This document shows positions 37,736 through 46,752 of a DNA stretch of 64,000 nucleotides, piece after piece. The DNA lies in the NCBI GenBank assembly GCA_014379595.1, contig JACMLM010000058.1, forward strand, positions 30,101 through 94,100, read 5' to 3'. The first letter of the stretch is position 1, and each line of letters begins with the position of its first letter. Made by a program: the position numbers and the translations under genes. This stretch comes from Anaerolineales bacterium (GTDB lineage Bacteria > Chloroflexota > Anaerolineae > Anaerolineales > Villigracilaceae). The notes under the pieces are model-generated. The model had not been told where the DNA came from and did no database searches. It was given only the letters and a program-made list of their open reading frames with translations.

Positions 37736-38188
37736 ATGACAAGAGCAGATACTATATTTGAGAACTTAGAAAAATTTATTAAACATATAAGCCGTTTACG
37801 TAAAAAACGTCGTGGCTCGGTCGTCGAAATTAGAAAGATTAGGGGGCCAAGAAAATCCCCAAACCACATCAGCCGCCAGAGTATTCTTGAAAAGACAGAT
37901 GGTCGATGTCATGTTTGTGGGGGTTTAATTGCACCAGATGATAAATGGCAGGCGGACCATATCTTTGCTTATGCTCATGGCGGCAATGATTCGCTTGCTA
38001 ATTATTTAGCCGCTCATACATATTGTAATAATTACCGTAGAAGTTTTAGCGCTGAAGAATTTCAGTGGGTACTAAAACTAGGAGTATGGTTTCGTACTCA
38101 GATTGAAAAGAAAAACCACCTAGCTCTTGAGCTAGCCGATAAATTTATGAAACACGAAATTCGGCGTGATTCACGCCGTAGGAAGTGA
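37736..38188 (+). CDS. HNH endonuclease-domain protein
   Basis: A 150-residue protein with a basic N-terminal half (SRLRKKRRGSVVEIRKIRG) and a C-terminal HNH module: CHVCG (first Cys pair), DKWQADHIFAYAHGG (catalytic DH) and LAAHTYCNNYR. The fold cuts or binds DNA with a divalent metal. No toxin, methylase or phage gene is nearby. Its last bases overlap murI, which suggests co-transcription with a housekeeping gene. The biological target is unknown. Confidence 0.8.
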   Translation: MTRADTIFENLEKFIKHISRLRKKRRGSVVEIRKIRGPRKSPNHISRQSILEKTDGRCHVCGGLIAPDDKWQADHIFAYAHGGNDSLANYLAAHTYCNNYRRSFSAEEFQWVLKLGVWFRTQIEKKNHLALELADKFMKHEIRRDSRRRK

Positions 38189-39021
38189 AAAGAATCGTGT
38201 CATTAACTAATAATCCCATCGGCGTATTTGACTCTGGTGTTGGCGGATTATCCGTCTTGAAGGCAATGCGTGAGCAAATGCCTGCAGAGAATATTATCTA
38301 TTTCGGCGATCAGGAGCATGTTCCTTATGGTGCACGTTCAATGGAAGAGATACAGAAATTCTCCGAGGGGATCACACAATTTTTACTCGATAAAAATTCC
38401 AAATTGATAGTGGTAGCTTGTAATACAGCATCAGCCGCCGCGTTGACCTATCTTCGTCAGCGATTCCTTGATGTCTCTTTTGTAGGTATGGAGCCTGCTG
38501 TCAAGCCTGCGGCAGAAATAACAAAGACAGGCAAGGTTGGTGTTTTAGCAACTCCCGCGACATTTCAAGGAGCTTTGTATGCTTCTGTCGTTGAAAGATT
38601 TGGTACAGGAGTAGAGTTATTCCAAGATACTTGTCCCGGGCTGGTGAGTCGAATTGAAAAAGGGGAATTAGATACGGACGCCACGCGCACTATCCTGGAA
38701 AATGCGCTTCATCCCATGCTTGAAAAAAATATTGATACAGTTGTTTTGGGATGCACCCACTATCCATTTGTGATTCCGCTTATTCAACAGATCGTGGGCA
38801 AGGATGTCCGCGTGATTGACCCGGCTCCTTCGGTGGCAAAGCAGGCGAAACGCCTACTGGAGGCAGATGGGATGAGAAGTATCTCTGATACAAAAGGAAA
38901 TATCCAATACTTTACTTCGGGCGATATATCCGTTGTTGAGTCAGTTTTGCCGAAGTTGTTGCAAGAGGATATAACGGTGCAGCAGGTATTTTGGGAGGAT
39001 GATCGGCAAATAGTTGCTTAA
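38185..39021 (+). CDS. murI: Glutamate racemase
   Basis: MurI makes D-glutamate for peptidoglycan. The 278-residue protein has PIGVFDSGVGGLSVLKAM, YFGDQEHVPYGARS, the first catalytic Cys in VVACNTASAAAL and the second in VLGCTHYPFVIP. The first possible start is a GTG at 38185, overlapping the HNH stop; a GTG at 38197 has better spacing from AGGAAG and may be the true start. Confidence 0.95.
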   Translation: MKRIVSLTNNPIGVFDSGVGGLSVLKAMREQMPAENIIYFGDQEHVPYGARSMEEIQKFSEGITQFLLDKNSKLIVVACNTASAAALTYLRQRFLDVSFVGMEPAVKPAAEITKTGKVGVLATPATFQGALYASVVERFGTGVELFQDTCPGLVSRIEKGELDTDATRTILENALHPMLEKNIDTVVLGCTHYPFVIPLIQQIVGKDVRVIDPAPSVAKQAKRLLEADGMRSISDTKGNIQYFTSGDISVVESVLPKLLQEDITVQQVFWEDDRQIVA

Positions 39022-39066
39022 TTCAATTATATGTCTTGTCTACAATATATTGGGCTTGGATTTATA

Positions 39067-40092
39067 ATGAGGCGCGCGCCAATGACTAAAAACACACACA
39101 AACCTTTATTTCTATTATTTATATTAATAGTACTGTGGATATTAATATCTTTAGTAGTGGCTTTCTTCCTTTATACAAAAAACGACTCAAACCAAGATAA
39201 AATTGCCGTTCCTAACCATATTATTTCTACTCAGGAAAATTATCAACTGATTTGGGAAAGGACGAATGTTGATATAGAAAAGGATCATGAATATTTTATT
39301 GCAACGATGGGAGAGAGAGTTGTAATTGCTGGAAATGACGCCTTGCACATCATCAACGAAACAGATACTCAATCAATTAAACTTGTTTGCCCATCAAGCG
39401 TATCAGTTCACAAAGATATGATTTTTGTTGGAAATTGCTTTAGTGAAGTAATAGCTTTGGATGTTATCGGGAATCAGATATGGAAAACCACGATTAAGAA
39501 TGAGGGCAATATAACAAAATTAATTATTACAAACGATTTATTGTATTCTTACACGGAAAATGACAATGTCTATCGCATTTCGCTAACTGGTATAGTTGAA
39601 GATAAAGTTGATTTTGGTTGCTCAAATATATTAATAACATCCACCGCGATATATTCAAGATGTGATGGAGGAATATCCAAATATAATCTCCCATCAAATT
39701 TACTTACATGGAAAATTTACATAGACGAACCTGTACATGGATTGCCGTTATTGGAAAATGCAGATGTGATAGTTACCACAAACAAAGAGTTTCGAAATGT
39801 ATTTGTTTTGGATGGGCTTACAGGTCATACAAAGTGGCACACATCAAGCAATAATATTGTGAGTAACATTGTTTCGCAAAATGGACTACTATTTTACTTA
39901 ACAACTGCTGGAGAATTGATTGGGAAAAATGTTGGAAATGGAGATACAAAGGTAAAAATTCAGTTGACTTCAACAACGGATGAAACTAATTCTTTTACCG
40001 CCAGTTACCATTATTTGCTAGCAAAGGACAAGATAATTTTTATTTACACAGGAGATACTTCTCAATTATTTGCAATTAAGATAATACTATAA
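39067..40092 (+). CDS. Membrane-anchored PQQ-like beta-propeller protein
   Basis: A protein of about 341 residues with one N-terminal membrane helix (FLLFILIVLWILISLVVAFFLY) and an outside domain with repeated short Trp-docking blades (NQIWKTTI, SNLLTWKIYI, GHTKWHTSS), as in PQQ-like/BamB-type propellers. I start at the ATG at 39067; 39031 and 39082 are also in frame. The gene is clearly more AT-rich than its neighbours. Function is unknown; such propellers often bind partner proteins. Confidence 0.75.
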   Translation: MRRAPMTKNTHKPLFLLFILIVLWILISLVVAFFLYTKNDSNQDKIAVPNHIISTQENYQLIWERTNVDIEKDHEYFIATMGERVVIAGNDALHIINETDTQSIKLVCPSSVSVHKDMIFVGNCFSEVIALDVIGNQIWKTTIKNEGNITKLIITNDLLYSYTENDNVYRISLTGIVEDKVDFGCSNILITSTAIYSRCDGGISKYNLPSNLLTWKIYIDEPVHGLPLLENADVIVTTNKEFRNVFVLDGLTGHTKWHTSSNNIVSNIVSQNGLLFYLTTAGELIGKNVGNGDTKVKIQLTSTTDETNSFTASYHYLLAKDKIIFIYTGDTSQLFAIKIIL

Positions 40093-40195
40093 CTATCAGT
40101 ATAAGGTACTCTTGAATATTTTTACAGGGGGTTATGTGTGGGAAGCAGAGAAAATCAGCGCATTTGTCTAATTGCTTATCGAAGCATCTCATCGC

Positions 40196-40978
40196 TTATT
40201 TCCCCGTAAATAAAAATTTGTAAAACTTTCCCAAGTCATTCCCTCGCGGCCAGAAGGCTGGTGTGCTTTTGCGATATTCAAGATAAGATTGACCAAAGCG
40301 CTCAATCAATTCTTTTTCTTCCACAAGTCGAATCCAACTTATATACCCTAATGGTAAGATGATGGCAAATGCGATGGCATTTGCATTTCCGTTTAACAAG
40401 GCAAGCCCAATGCCCACACGTAGTGTACCGGCATAAACTGGATGCCTCAGAATACTGTAGATGCTCGATGTGGTAAGTTTGCCTTCTTCGGGATGATAAA
40501 CATACAACTGCGCGAGATGATCCGCACCAAATTCGAAGATACTGCGAATCCACAATATCGCGCCGATGCAGAGCATAAACCAGCCGACTACGAAAAATAC
40601 GATTGTCCACCAGCCTGGAGGAACAAATGGGCCGTTCATGTATCCTGCATGTGCAATAGCCGATAAGATGAGCGCCAGCCCGGGCATTGCGTAATGAGCG
40701 AACGCATTGCGATAAGCAAGTTCTTTATACTTTTCTTTATATATTTGTTTACGGGAGAAAAACAGGCTAAAGACGAGAAATCCCAGCGCAATGATAATGA
40801 TCTGGCTGTCAATACTCCAGGTGGGGATATTATCTGTAATAATGAAATAAGCAGTTGCCAGCGCGAATAAGCCTAATGCATATAGTGCGATACGTACTCT
40901 GCCGCCAAGTGAATTTAATTCTGGAACGTGTTTTGCGAGCATGCTCATACCTTTAACTTCCATTTTGACCTCACGCAT
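40196..40978 (-). CDS. Isoprenylcysteine carboxyl methyltransferase-like membrane protein
   Basis: A 260-residue protein with about six helices and the ICMT/phospholipid methyltransferase signature near the C-terminus (TTSSIYSILRHPVYAGTLRVG, then RLVEEKELIERFGQSYLEYR). Bacterial members methylate unknown, probably lipid, substrates using S-adenosylmethionine. It stands alone between the propeller gene and the cytochrome. Confidence 0.85.
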   Translation of the reverse strand: MREVKMEVKGMSMLAKHVPELNSLGGRVRIALYALGLFALATAYFIITDNIPTWSIDSQIIIIALGFLVFSLFFSRKQIYKEKYKELAYRNAFAHYAMPGLALILSAIAHAGYMNGPFVPPGWWTIVFFVVGWFMLCIGAILWIRSIFEFGADHLAQLYVYHPEEGKLTTSSIYSILRHPVYAGTLRVGIGLALLNGNANAIAFAIILPLGYISWIRLVEEKELIERFGQSYLEYRKSTPAFWPRGNDLGKFYKFLFTGK

Positions 40979-41123
40979 TAATATATATTTGCAATTGAAT
41001 AGTAGGAGATGAGTTTCATTATAGTTTATAGTTTCTTGAGTGAGTGAAAATTAATTCCTAGTTTAATGACAAATTTCGTATAAAATTGTGCTGTCTTTAA
41101 AATTTGCCAAAGGAGAAATATGA

Positions 41124-42026
41124 ATGAAAAAGATATTCAAATGGATCGGCATCGTGCTCGGCTCGTTGATTGGCATAGTTCTTGTTTTAGGCGTTGTATT
41201 ATTCTTACTTGGCAATGCTCGTTTGAACAAGGTATATGATTTTCCATCTTCCAACATCGTTGTTCCCACTGATGCGGCCAGTATTGAATATGGCAAACAT
41301 CGCGCTGAGACATTATGCCAGGGTTGCCATGGTGATGATTTAAGTGGGATTGTCAATTGGTTTAGTGCCGGGCCGCTCGGGACGATTGACTCGGCCAACT
41401 TAACTGCTGGAGAAGGCGGTATCGGTAGTGAATATGATACTGAAGATTATGTCCGCGCTATTCGGCATGGTATCAATGCTGAAGGAAAACCCATCTTCAT
41501 GACAGCGGTTACTGCCACAGCGCATTTGAGTAATGAAGATTTAGGTGCGATCATTGCCTATTTGAAAACTATTCCGCCTGTAGACAATACTACCAATGGA
41601 CAAAATTTCACACCATTGGCAAGGGTTTTGCTAGCAGCAGGCGCATTAGGTAAACTACCTGTAGAGGAAGTAAGCCATGAAACAAATGTAGTTGCTCCTG
41701 AACCTGGCGCAACTGTTGAATATGGGGAATATATAGTGAATATCAATGATTGCCGCGTGTGCCATGGAAAAGATTTGAATGGCGGTCCATTTCCTGACCC
41801 GACAATTACAAAAATATCCCCAAACCTAACTAGGGGGAGTGAACTTGCTTTTTGGACAGAGGAGCAATTCATTAATACAATGCGAACAGGTGTCACACCG
41901 AGCGGGCATGAATTGGATGCAGAATTTATGCCTTGGAAAGATTATGCATTGTTTTATGATGATGAATTAAAGGCGATTTGGATGTATTTAGAGACTCTCC
42001 CCAAACTGGAGCAGTATACAGAATAA
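41124..42026 (+). CDS. Membrane-anchored dihaem c-type cytochrome
   Basis: A 300-residue protein with an uncleaved N-terminal helix (WIGIVLGSLIGIVLVLGVVLFLL) and two class I cytochrome domains outside the membrane. The haem sites are CQGCH (about residue 70) and CRVCH (about 210); likely axial ligands are in IFMTAVTA for the first and EFMPWKDY for the second. It should carry electrons at the outer face. The redox partners are not in the window. Confidence 0.9.
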   Translation: MKKIFKWIGIVLGSLIGIVLVLGVVLFLLGNARLNKVYDFPSSNIVVPTDAASIEYGKHRAETLCQGCHGDDLSGIVNWFSAGPLGTIDSANLTAGEGGIGSEYDTEDYVRAIRHGINAEGKPIFMTAVTATAHLSNEDLGAIIAYLKTIPPVDNTTNGQNFTPLARVLLAAGALGKLPVEEVSHETNVVAPEPGATVEYGEYIVNINDCRVCHGKDLNGGPFPDPTITKISPNLTRGSELAFWTEEQFINTMRTGVTPSGHELDAEFMPWKDYALFYDDELKAIWMYLETLPKLEQYTE

Positions 42027-42031
42027 AAGTT

Positions 42032-42067
42032 AATAAGAGCTTCCCTGAATTCAGGGAAGCTCTTATT
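42032..42067. terminator. Terminator between cytochrome and CYTH genes
   Basis: A perfect 18-bp inverted repeat with arm AATAAGAGCTTCCCTGAA, filling the gap between convergent genes and ending at the CYTH stop. A/T-rich ends suit both directions. Confidence 0.85.
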
Positions 42068-42068
42068 C

Positions 42069-42674
42069 TTAATCGGCTGCCTGTACATTTAATTCTTCAG
42101 GAGACAGCTTTTTTCCGCGAAGAGCATCGAAGGTCAAATCGCTGGATGGCAAACCATATTTTGAATTGAAATTCTCAAAGATCCTGGAATAACCTGCACC
42201 GACTGCAGCCTCAAATTTTAAGCCCATGATCAAAGTCATTTTGCGTATGGTTGGTGCGTCAATACTCTCAATTTCCACAAAGTCTCCATATGGCAGTTCG
42301 TCCAGCATAATATGGCAATCATTTAGTTCATAGATAGTGCGATATTTTTCATAGATTAGGATTTGAACATAACCCAGCGCGCCCAGCAATTGCTGAGCAG
42401 TGTCGAGGTCGCCGATCGTAGTTTCAAGCTCTGTGCGCGAGAACACCCCGTCAATTATTTCGCTCGGTCCTTTGTACGTCAGAATCACATTGGCATCACG
42501 CCGTATGCGCAGCACTTTTCCATTGGCGCGCAGACTTCCATCGGGTAAGTCGTAGCGATAGTTTACTTCGTGCACTCTTGGGTGAATTAATTGGGCATTC
42601 AAATCACGAAGGCGTGTTTCGATCTTTTTCAGATCTTGTACATAAAACTTAACTTCGGTTTCCTGTCCATTCAT
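42069..42674 (-). CDS. CYTH-domain protein (class IV adenylate cyclase-like)
   Basis: A 201-residue protein with the CYTH tunnel-fold signature ETEVKFYV (ExExK) at residues 5-10, then VLRIRRD, ILTYKGP, EKYRTIY and DFVEIES. CYTH enzymes act on triphosphates (cAMP synthesis, thiamine triphosphate or polyphosphate hydrolysis). It starts 5 bp after the biotin carrier gene and so ends the carboxylase operon. Confidence 0.88.
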   Translation of the reverse strand: MNGQETEVKFYVQDLKKIETRLRDLNAQLIHPRVHEVNYRYDLPDGSLRANGKVLRIRRDANVILTYKGPSEIIDGVFSRTELETTIGDLDTAQQLLGALGYVQILIYEKYRTIYELNDCHIMLDELPYGDFVEIESIDAPTIRKMTLIMGLKFEAAVGAGYSRIFENFNSKYGLPSSDLTFDALRGKKLSPEELNVQAAD

Positions 42675-42679
42675 TGTAA

Positions 42680-43177
42680 TTAATGCATGCTAAGCAGAGT
42701 TTGTTTTTGTTCCACACTCTCGCCTGCTTTCACGCGGATGCGTCCCATTGTGCCATCGCGCGGAGCTTTGAGTTCATTCTGCATTTTCATAGACTCTAAG
42801 ATCAGCATGACCTGTCCCTTCTTCACTTCCTGACCTTCCTCTATCAAAACCGCGACGACCAGCCCGGGCATCGGTGCTTTAAGATGAAACTCGCCTCCTT
42901 CTGCCACGCCCCCGCCTGCTGCGGCTTTCAAACGCCTTTCTCGTTCATCCTCAATCTTCACCTGATACTGTCGCCCGCGTAACAGAACTTCCCAATCTTC
43001 TTCACCCTGATAAACAAAAGACTCGTAAGACTTGCCGTCAAGAATAAGAGAAAAAACAGGCTGCCCGCTCACGGATTCAAAATCAACTTGAAGTAAGCGG
43101 TCACCAATGCGAACATGGCGTTCATCCACAACCTCGATCTCGAATTCATGATTGTCAATCGTTGTAATATATTTCAT
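42680..43177 (-). CDS. Biotin carboxyl carrier subunit of acyl-CoA carboxylase
   Basis: A 165-residue protein with a C-terminal biotinyl domain. The biotin lysine is in ILESMKMQNEL, and the domain starts at HLKAPMPGLVVAVLIEEGQEV. The N-terminal half matches the region found in carriers of propionyl-CoA and related carboxylases. It follows the biotin carboxylase gene by 19 bp. Confidence 0.92.
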   Translation of the reverse strand: MKYITTIDNHEFEIEVVDERHVRIGDRLLQVDFESVSGQPVFSLILDGKSYESFVYQGEEDWEVLLRGRQYQVKIEDERERRLKAAAGGGVAEGGEFHLKAPMPGLVVAVLIEEGQEVKKGQVMLILESMKMQNELKAPRDGTMGRIRVKAGESVEQKQTLLSMH

Positions 43178-43196
43178 TGATCATCCTCATTCGCAA

Positions 43197-44726
43197 TTAG
43201 CGATGCATCCGTTCCCAACGACCAACCCACTTCCAGTTACTTGTATCGCGCTCATTGCGGCGAACCACATTTGCGGTGCGTTCACTTTGTTGATGAGCAA
43301 CCAGAGTAGCGAGAATGGCCGCGATCTCTGCATTGGCTGCGCGAGATTCGACTGCGTCATCCATTGAAAAACGTTCCTCCACAAAGCGCGTATCAAATTG
43401 ACCACCCATGAAGCGAAGTGAATCCATCAAGGTTTGGTGAAATGGAATATTCGTGCGCACGCCAACAATTCGATACTCTTCCAAAGCACGGCGCATCCGC
43501 AAAATGGCTTGCGCGCGCGTCTCGCCCCATACAATGAGCTTCGCGATCATCGGGTCATAGAAAGGTGTGATCTCAAAGCCAGGGTAAACGCCAGTATCCA
43601 CGCGCACACCAGGTCCAGTGGGGATGAGGCTGTGTGTAATTCTTCCCGTAGAAGGCATGAAACCATTGAACGGGTCTTCGGCGTTAATACGGCATTCAAT
43701 CGCATGCCCATTGAATTTAATTTGCTCTTGTGTGTAACTCAATTGTCGGCCGCGTGCGATGCGGATTTGCTCGGCAACGATATCCACGCCTGTCACCATT
43801 TCTGTAATGGGATGTTCCACTTGCAGGCGTGTATTCATTTCAAGAAAGTAAAAATTGCGGTCCTTGTCTACAAGGAATTCAATTGTGCCAGCATTAACAT
43901 AATCCACAGCTTGTGCAGATTTTACAGCGATGCTTCCCATCTTTTCGCGCAGTTCATCATCAAGAAAGGATGATGGAGATTCTTCCAGCAATTTTTGATG
44001 ACGTCGTTGAATTGAACATTCACGTTCGCCCAAGTGAATCACATTCCCAAACGAATCTGCCATGATTTGGAATTCGATATGGCGCGCGCCTTCAATTAAT
44101 TTTTCAAGATAAACATTCCCATCACCAAAAGCGGATTCTGCTTCGCGTCGCGCGGATGCAAGCAGGGTCGGCATTTCATCCAGACTTTTTACTTCCCTCA
44201 TACCTTTTCCACCGCCGCCTGCAGTAGCTTTGATCAGTAGTGGAAACCCAATCGTTGGTGCAATTCGTAGAAGGTCATCATTGGTCATATTACCAACGTC
44301 TTCAGTACCAGGCACAACAGGAACGCCTGCTTTAATAACCGTTGCACGTGCCTCCGCTTTATCTCCCATCGCTGCAATCGACGATGGTTTGGGCCCAATA
44401 AATTTGATTCCAAGATCAGCACATTTTGCAGCGAAGTCTTCACGCTCTGCGAGGAAACCATATCCAGGATGAATGGCATCCGCGTAAGATTTTTTTGCCA
44501 CTTCGAAAATTTTGTCTGCTCGTAGATATGAATCTCGTGACGGTGCAGGGCCAATCAAATAAGCTTCATCTGCGTAACGCACATGAAGGGCGTTGCGGTC
44601 AGCTTCCGAGAAAACAGCAACAGTGGCAATACCGAGTTCGCGGCAGGCGCGAATAATTCGGACAGCGATCTCACCGCGATTTGCGATAAGGACTTTTTTG
44701 AACATGAGTGATTTTGTGTTAGGCAT
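43197..44726 (-). CDS. Biotin carboxylase subunit of acyl-CoA carboxylase
   Basis: Uses ATP and bicarbonate to carboxylate biotin on the adjacent carrier. The ATP-grasp enzyme has [20 protein letters not shown] at the start, the glycine-rich loop [32 protein letters not shown] and the catalytic stretch [22 protein letters not shown]. The 509-residue frame starts at 44726; an ATG at 44705 ([11 protein letters not shown]) fits the family better. The C-terminal ~60 residues are longer than in AccC of acetyl-CoA carboxylase. Confidence 0.94.
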   Translation of the reverse strand: MPNTKSLMFKKVLIANRGEIAVRIIRACRELGIATVAVFSEADRNALHVRYADEAYLIGPAPSRDSYLRADKIFEVAKKSYADAIHPGYGFLAEREDFAAKCADLGIKFIGPKPSSIAAMGDKAEARATVIKAGVPVVPGTEDVGNMTNDDLLRIAPTIGFPLLIKATAGGGGKGMREVKSLDEMPTLLASARREAESAFGDGNVYLEKLIEGARHIEFQIMADSFGNVIHLGERECSIQRRHQKLLEESPSSFLDDELREKMGSIAVKSAQAVDYVNAGTIEFLVDKDRNFYFLEMNTRLQVEHPITEMVTGVDIVAEQIRIARGRQLSYTQEQIKFNGHAIECRINAEDPFNGFMPSTGRITHSLIPTGPGVRVDTGVYPGFEITPFYDPMIAKLIVWGETRAQAILRMRRALEEYRIVGVRTNIPFHQTLMDSLRFMGGQFDTRFVEERFSMDDAVESRAANAEIAAILATLVAHQQSERTANVVRRNERDTSNWKWVGRWERMHR

Positions 44727-44728
44727 GG

Positions 44729-46276
44729 TTATAACGGTATGTTTCCGTGCTTCTTCGCTGGATTTGCATCACGCTTGTTGCTCAACATTTCCAGCGCGTT
44801 GATCAAACGAGGACGAGTCTCTTTCGGCTCGATCACATCGTCCACATATCCGCGTTGTGCCGCTACATATGGGTTGGCAAATTTATCCTTGTATTCTGCT
44901 ACCAATTCGGCTTTTCTTTTCACGGGGTCTTCTGCTGCATCCAATTCCTTGCGGAAGATAATATTCACCGCGCCATCAGGTCCCATAACCGCGATCTCAG
45001 CTGTGGGCCAGGCGAGGTTTACGTCACTGCGAATATGTTTGGATGACATCACACAGTATGCGCCGCCATAGGCTTTGCGAGTGATTACCGTCAGTTTTGG
45101 TACTGTTGCTTCGCAGTAGGCATACAATAATTTTGCGCCTGAACGAATAATGCCGTGATGTTCCTGAAAAGTACCAGGCAGGAAACCAGGTACATCTTCA
45201 AATGTGATAATAGGAAAGTTGAACGCATCACAAAAGCGGACGAAGCGCGCAGCTTTCTCGCTTGCATCAATATCCAATACGCCAGCCAGAACTGCGGGTT
45301 GATTCGCTACAATACCAACTGAGTGACCGCCTAGTCTTGCAAACCCAACCACAATATTTTGTGCATAATTTTCATGGATTTCATAAAACTGTCCGCTATC
45401 CACGATCATGCGAATGACTTCTTTTATATCGTAAGGCTTATTTGCATCATCAGGGACAATGCTATTTAATGCTTCTTCCATGCGCAATGGATCATCACCT
45501 GGTACAAATGGAGAATCCTCCATATTATTTTGCGGCAAATAACCAAGCAGTTTTCGGATGAGATATAAAGTATCCGCTTCGCTGTCAGCAGCTACATGGC
45601 ATACTCCTGATTTTTCAGAATGAACACTTGCACCGCCGAGTTCTTCCTGTGTCACTTCTTCATGCGTTACTGCTTTCACTACATCAGGCCCTGTGACGAA
45701 CATATAAGATGTATCACGTGCCATGAAAATAAAATCTGTAAGTGCAGGGGAATATACTGCACCGCCTGCGCATGGCCCCATAATTGCAGAAATTTGCGGA
45801 ATCACTCCTGAAGCCATTGTATTGCGCAGGAAAATATCAGAGTAACCTGCCAGAGCTACAACGCCTTCTTGAATACGCGCGCCGCCCGAATCATTTAATC
45901 CGATCATGGGAGCGCCATTCTTCATAGCCATATCCATGATCTTACAAATCTTTTCGGCATGTACTTCGCCAAGGCTTCCACCAAACACAGTAAAGTCCTG
46001 TGAATATACATAAACGAGACGGCCTTCAATTGTGCCCCAGCCAGTAACCACCGAGTCGCCCATGAATTTTTGGCCGTCCAGTCCAAAATCATGTGTGCGA
46101 TGAACAACAAAAGCATCCACTTCGCGGAAGGAACCTTTGTCTAACAATAAATCCAAACGTTCGCGGGCAGTTAATCTTCCCTTTTTATGCTGTGCATCAA
46201 TGCGGGCCTGACCGCCGCCGAGGCGCGATTGCATTCTTAATTCATTTAATTTTTCGGTTTTAGATTTTTCGTTCAT
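44729..46276 (-). CDS. Acyl-CoA carboxylase carboxyltransferase subunit (PccB/MmdA-like)
   Basis: A 515-residue carboxyltransferase of the propionyl-CoA carboxylase beta / methylmalonyl-CoA decarboxylase alpha family. It has [18 protein letters not shown], the first oxyanion glycines in [30 protein letters not shown] and the second site [14 protein letters not shown]. It moves carboxyl from biotin to an acyl-CoA, most likely propionyl-CoA. Together with the two downstream genes it makes a complete carboxylase; the acyl-CoA cannot be proved from sequence alone. Confidence 0.94.
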   Translation of the reverse strand: MNEKSKTEKLNELRMQSRLGGGQARIDAQHKKGRLTARERLDLLLDKGSFREVDAFVVHRTHDFGLDGQKFMGDSVVTGWGTIEGRLVYVYSQDFTVFGGSLGEVHAEKICKIMDMAMKNGAPMIGLNDSGGARIQEGVVALAGYSDIFLRNTMASGVIPQISAIMGPCAGGAVYSPALTDFIFMARDTSYMFVTGPDVVKAVTHEEVTQEELGGASVHSEKSGVCHVAADSEADTLYLIRKLLGYLPQNNMEDSPFVPGDDPLRMEEALNSIVPDDANKPYDIKEVIRMIVDSGQFYEIHENYAQNIVVGFARLGGHSVGIVANQPAVLAGVLDIDASEKAARFVRFCDAFNFPIITFEDVPGFLPGTFQEHHGIIRSGAKLLYAYCEATVPKLTVITRKAYGGAYCVMSSKHIRSDVNLAWPTAEIAVMGPDGAVNIIFRKELDAAEDPVKRKAELVAEYKDKFANPYVAAQRGYVDDVIEPKETRPRLINALEMLSNKRDANPAKKHGNIPL

Positions 46277-46658
46277 AGGCCTCTCGCGCTAGTGATTTCG
46301 TAGTGAATAGGATGAGGATCAGCAAAACCAGATTTACTATAACAGCGAACGGCCAATTTGGACGTGGAGCTTGCCAGATAAGCCGCTCGCACCAATACCA
46401 GACAGTATAGCCTGCTGCAGCGCCAATAAGCAGTTTCGCCGTCCATGCTTTATTCTGCCAAATGCCCCATAAAAGCAGTATCCCAATAGCTGCCCATATT
46501 GCACCGCTGATCGTGGTTATCATATGTATTGAAGGTGCTGAAAATTCATTTAACACAGTGCGCCATGCTAAAGACGTCCACACGCGCAGGGCGTTCCACG
46601 CTGTTAAAGTTAACACCAGCAATAGCACGAGGGTTACACGGAATACAGATCTGTTCAT
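46260..46658 (-). CDS. Small integral membrane protein of unknown function
   Basis: A 132-residue protein with four predicted helices ([61 protein letters not shown]). Its last 17 bases overlap the carboxyltransferase start, so it is read in the same operon. I do not recognise the family. Confidence 0.7.
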   Translation of the reverse strand: MNRSVFRVTLVLLLVLTLTAWNALRVWTSLAWRTVLNEFSAPSIHMITTISGAIWAAIGILLLWGIWQNKAWTAKLLIGAAAGYTVWYWCERLIWQAPRPNWPFAVIVNLVLLILILFTTKSLAREAYERKI

Positions 46659-46752
46659 CTTTTAATTAAATGTCCATCGTAACGGGAGCAGTTCAAAGGT
46701 CCGCACTGGAAGCGTAGCTTGGGATGTGTGAGCTGGCACAGGTAGCAAAATC

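Noticed and set aside
37736-38188. HNH gene as part of a restriction or phage defence island
   Set aside because: Neighbours are housekeeping genes and no methylase, helicase or toxin-antitoxin partner is present.
43434-43973. 179-codon plus-strand frame opposite biotin carboxylase
   Set aside because: Antisense shadow of the ATP-grasp coding sequence.
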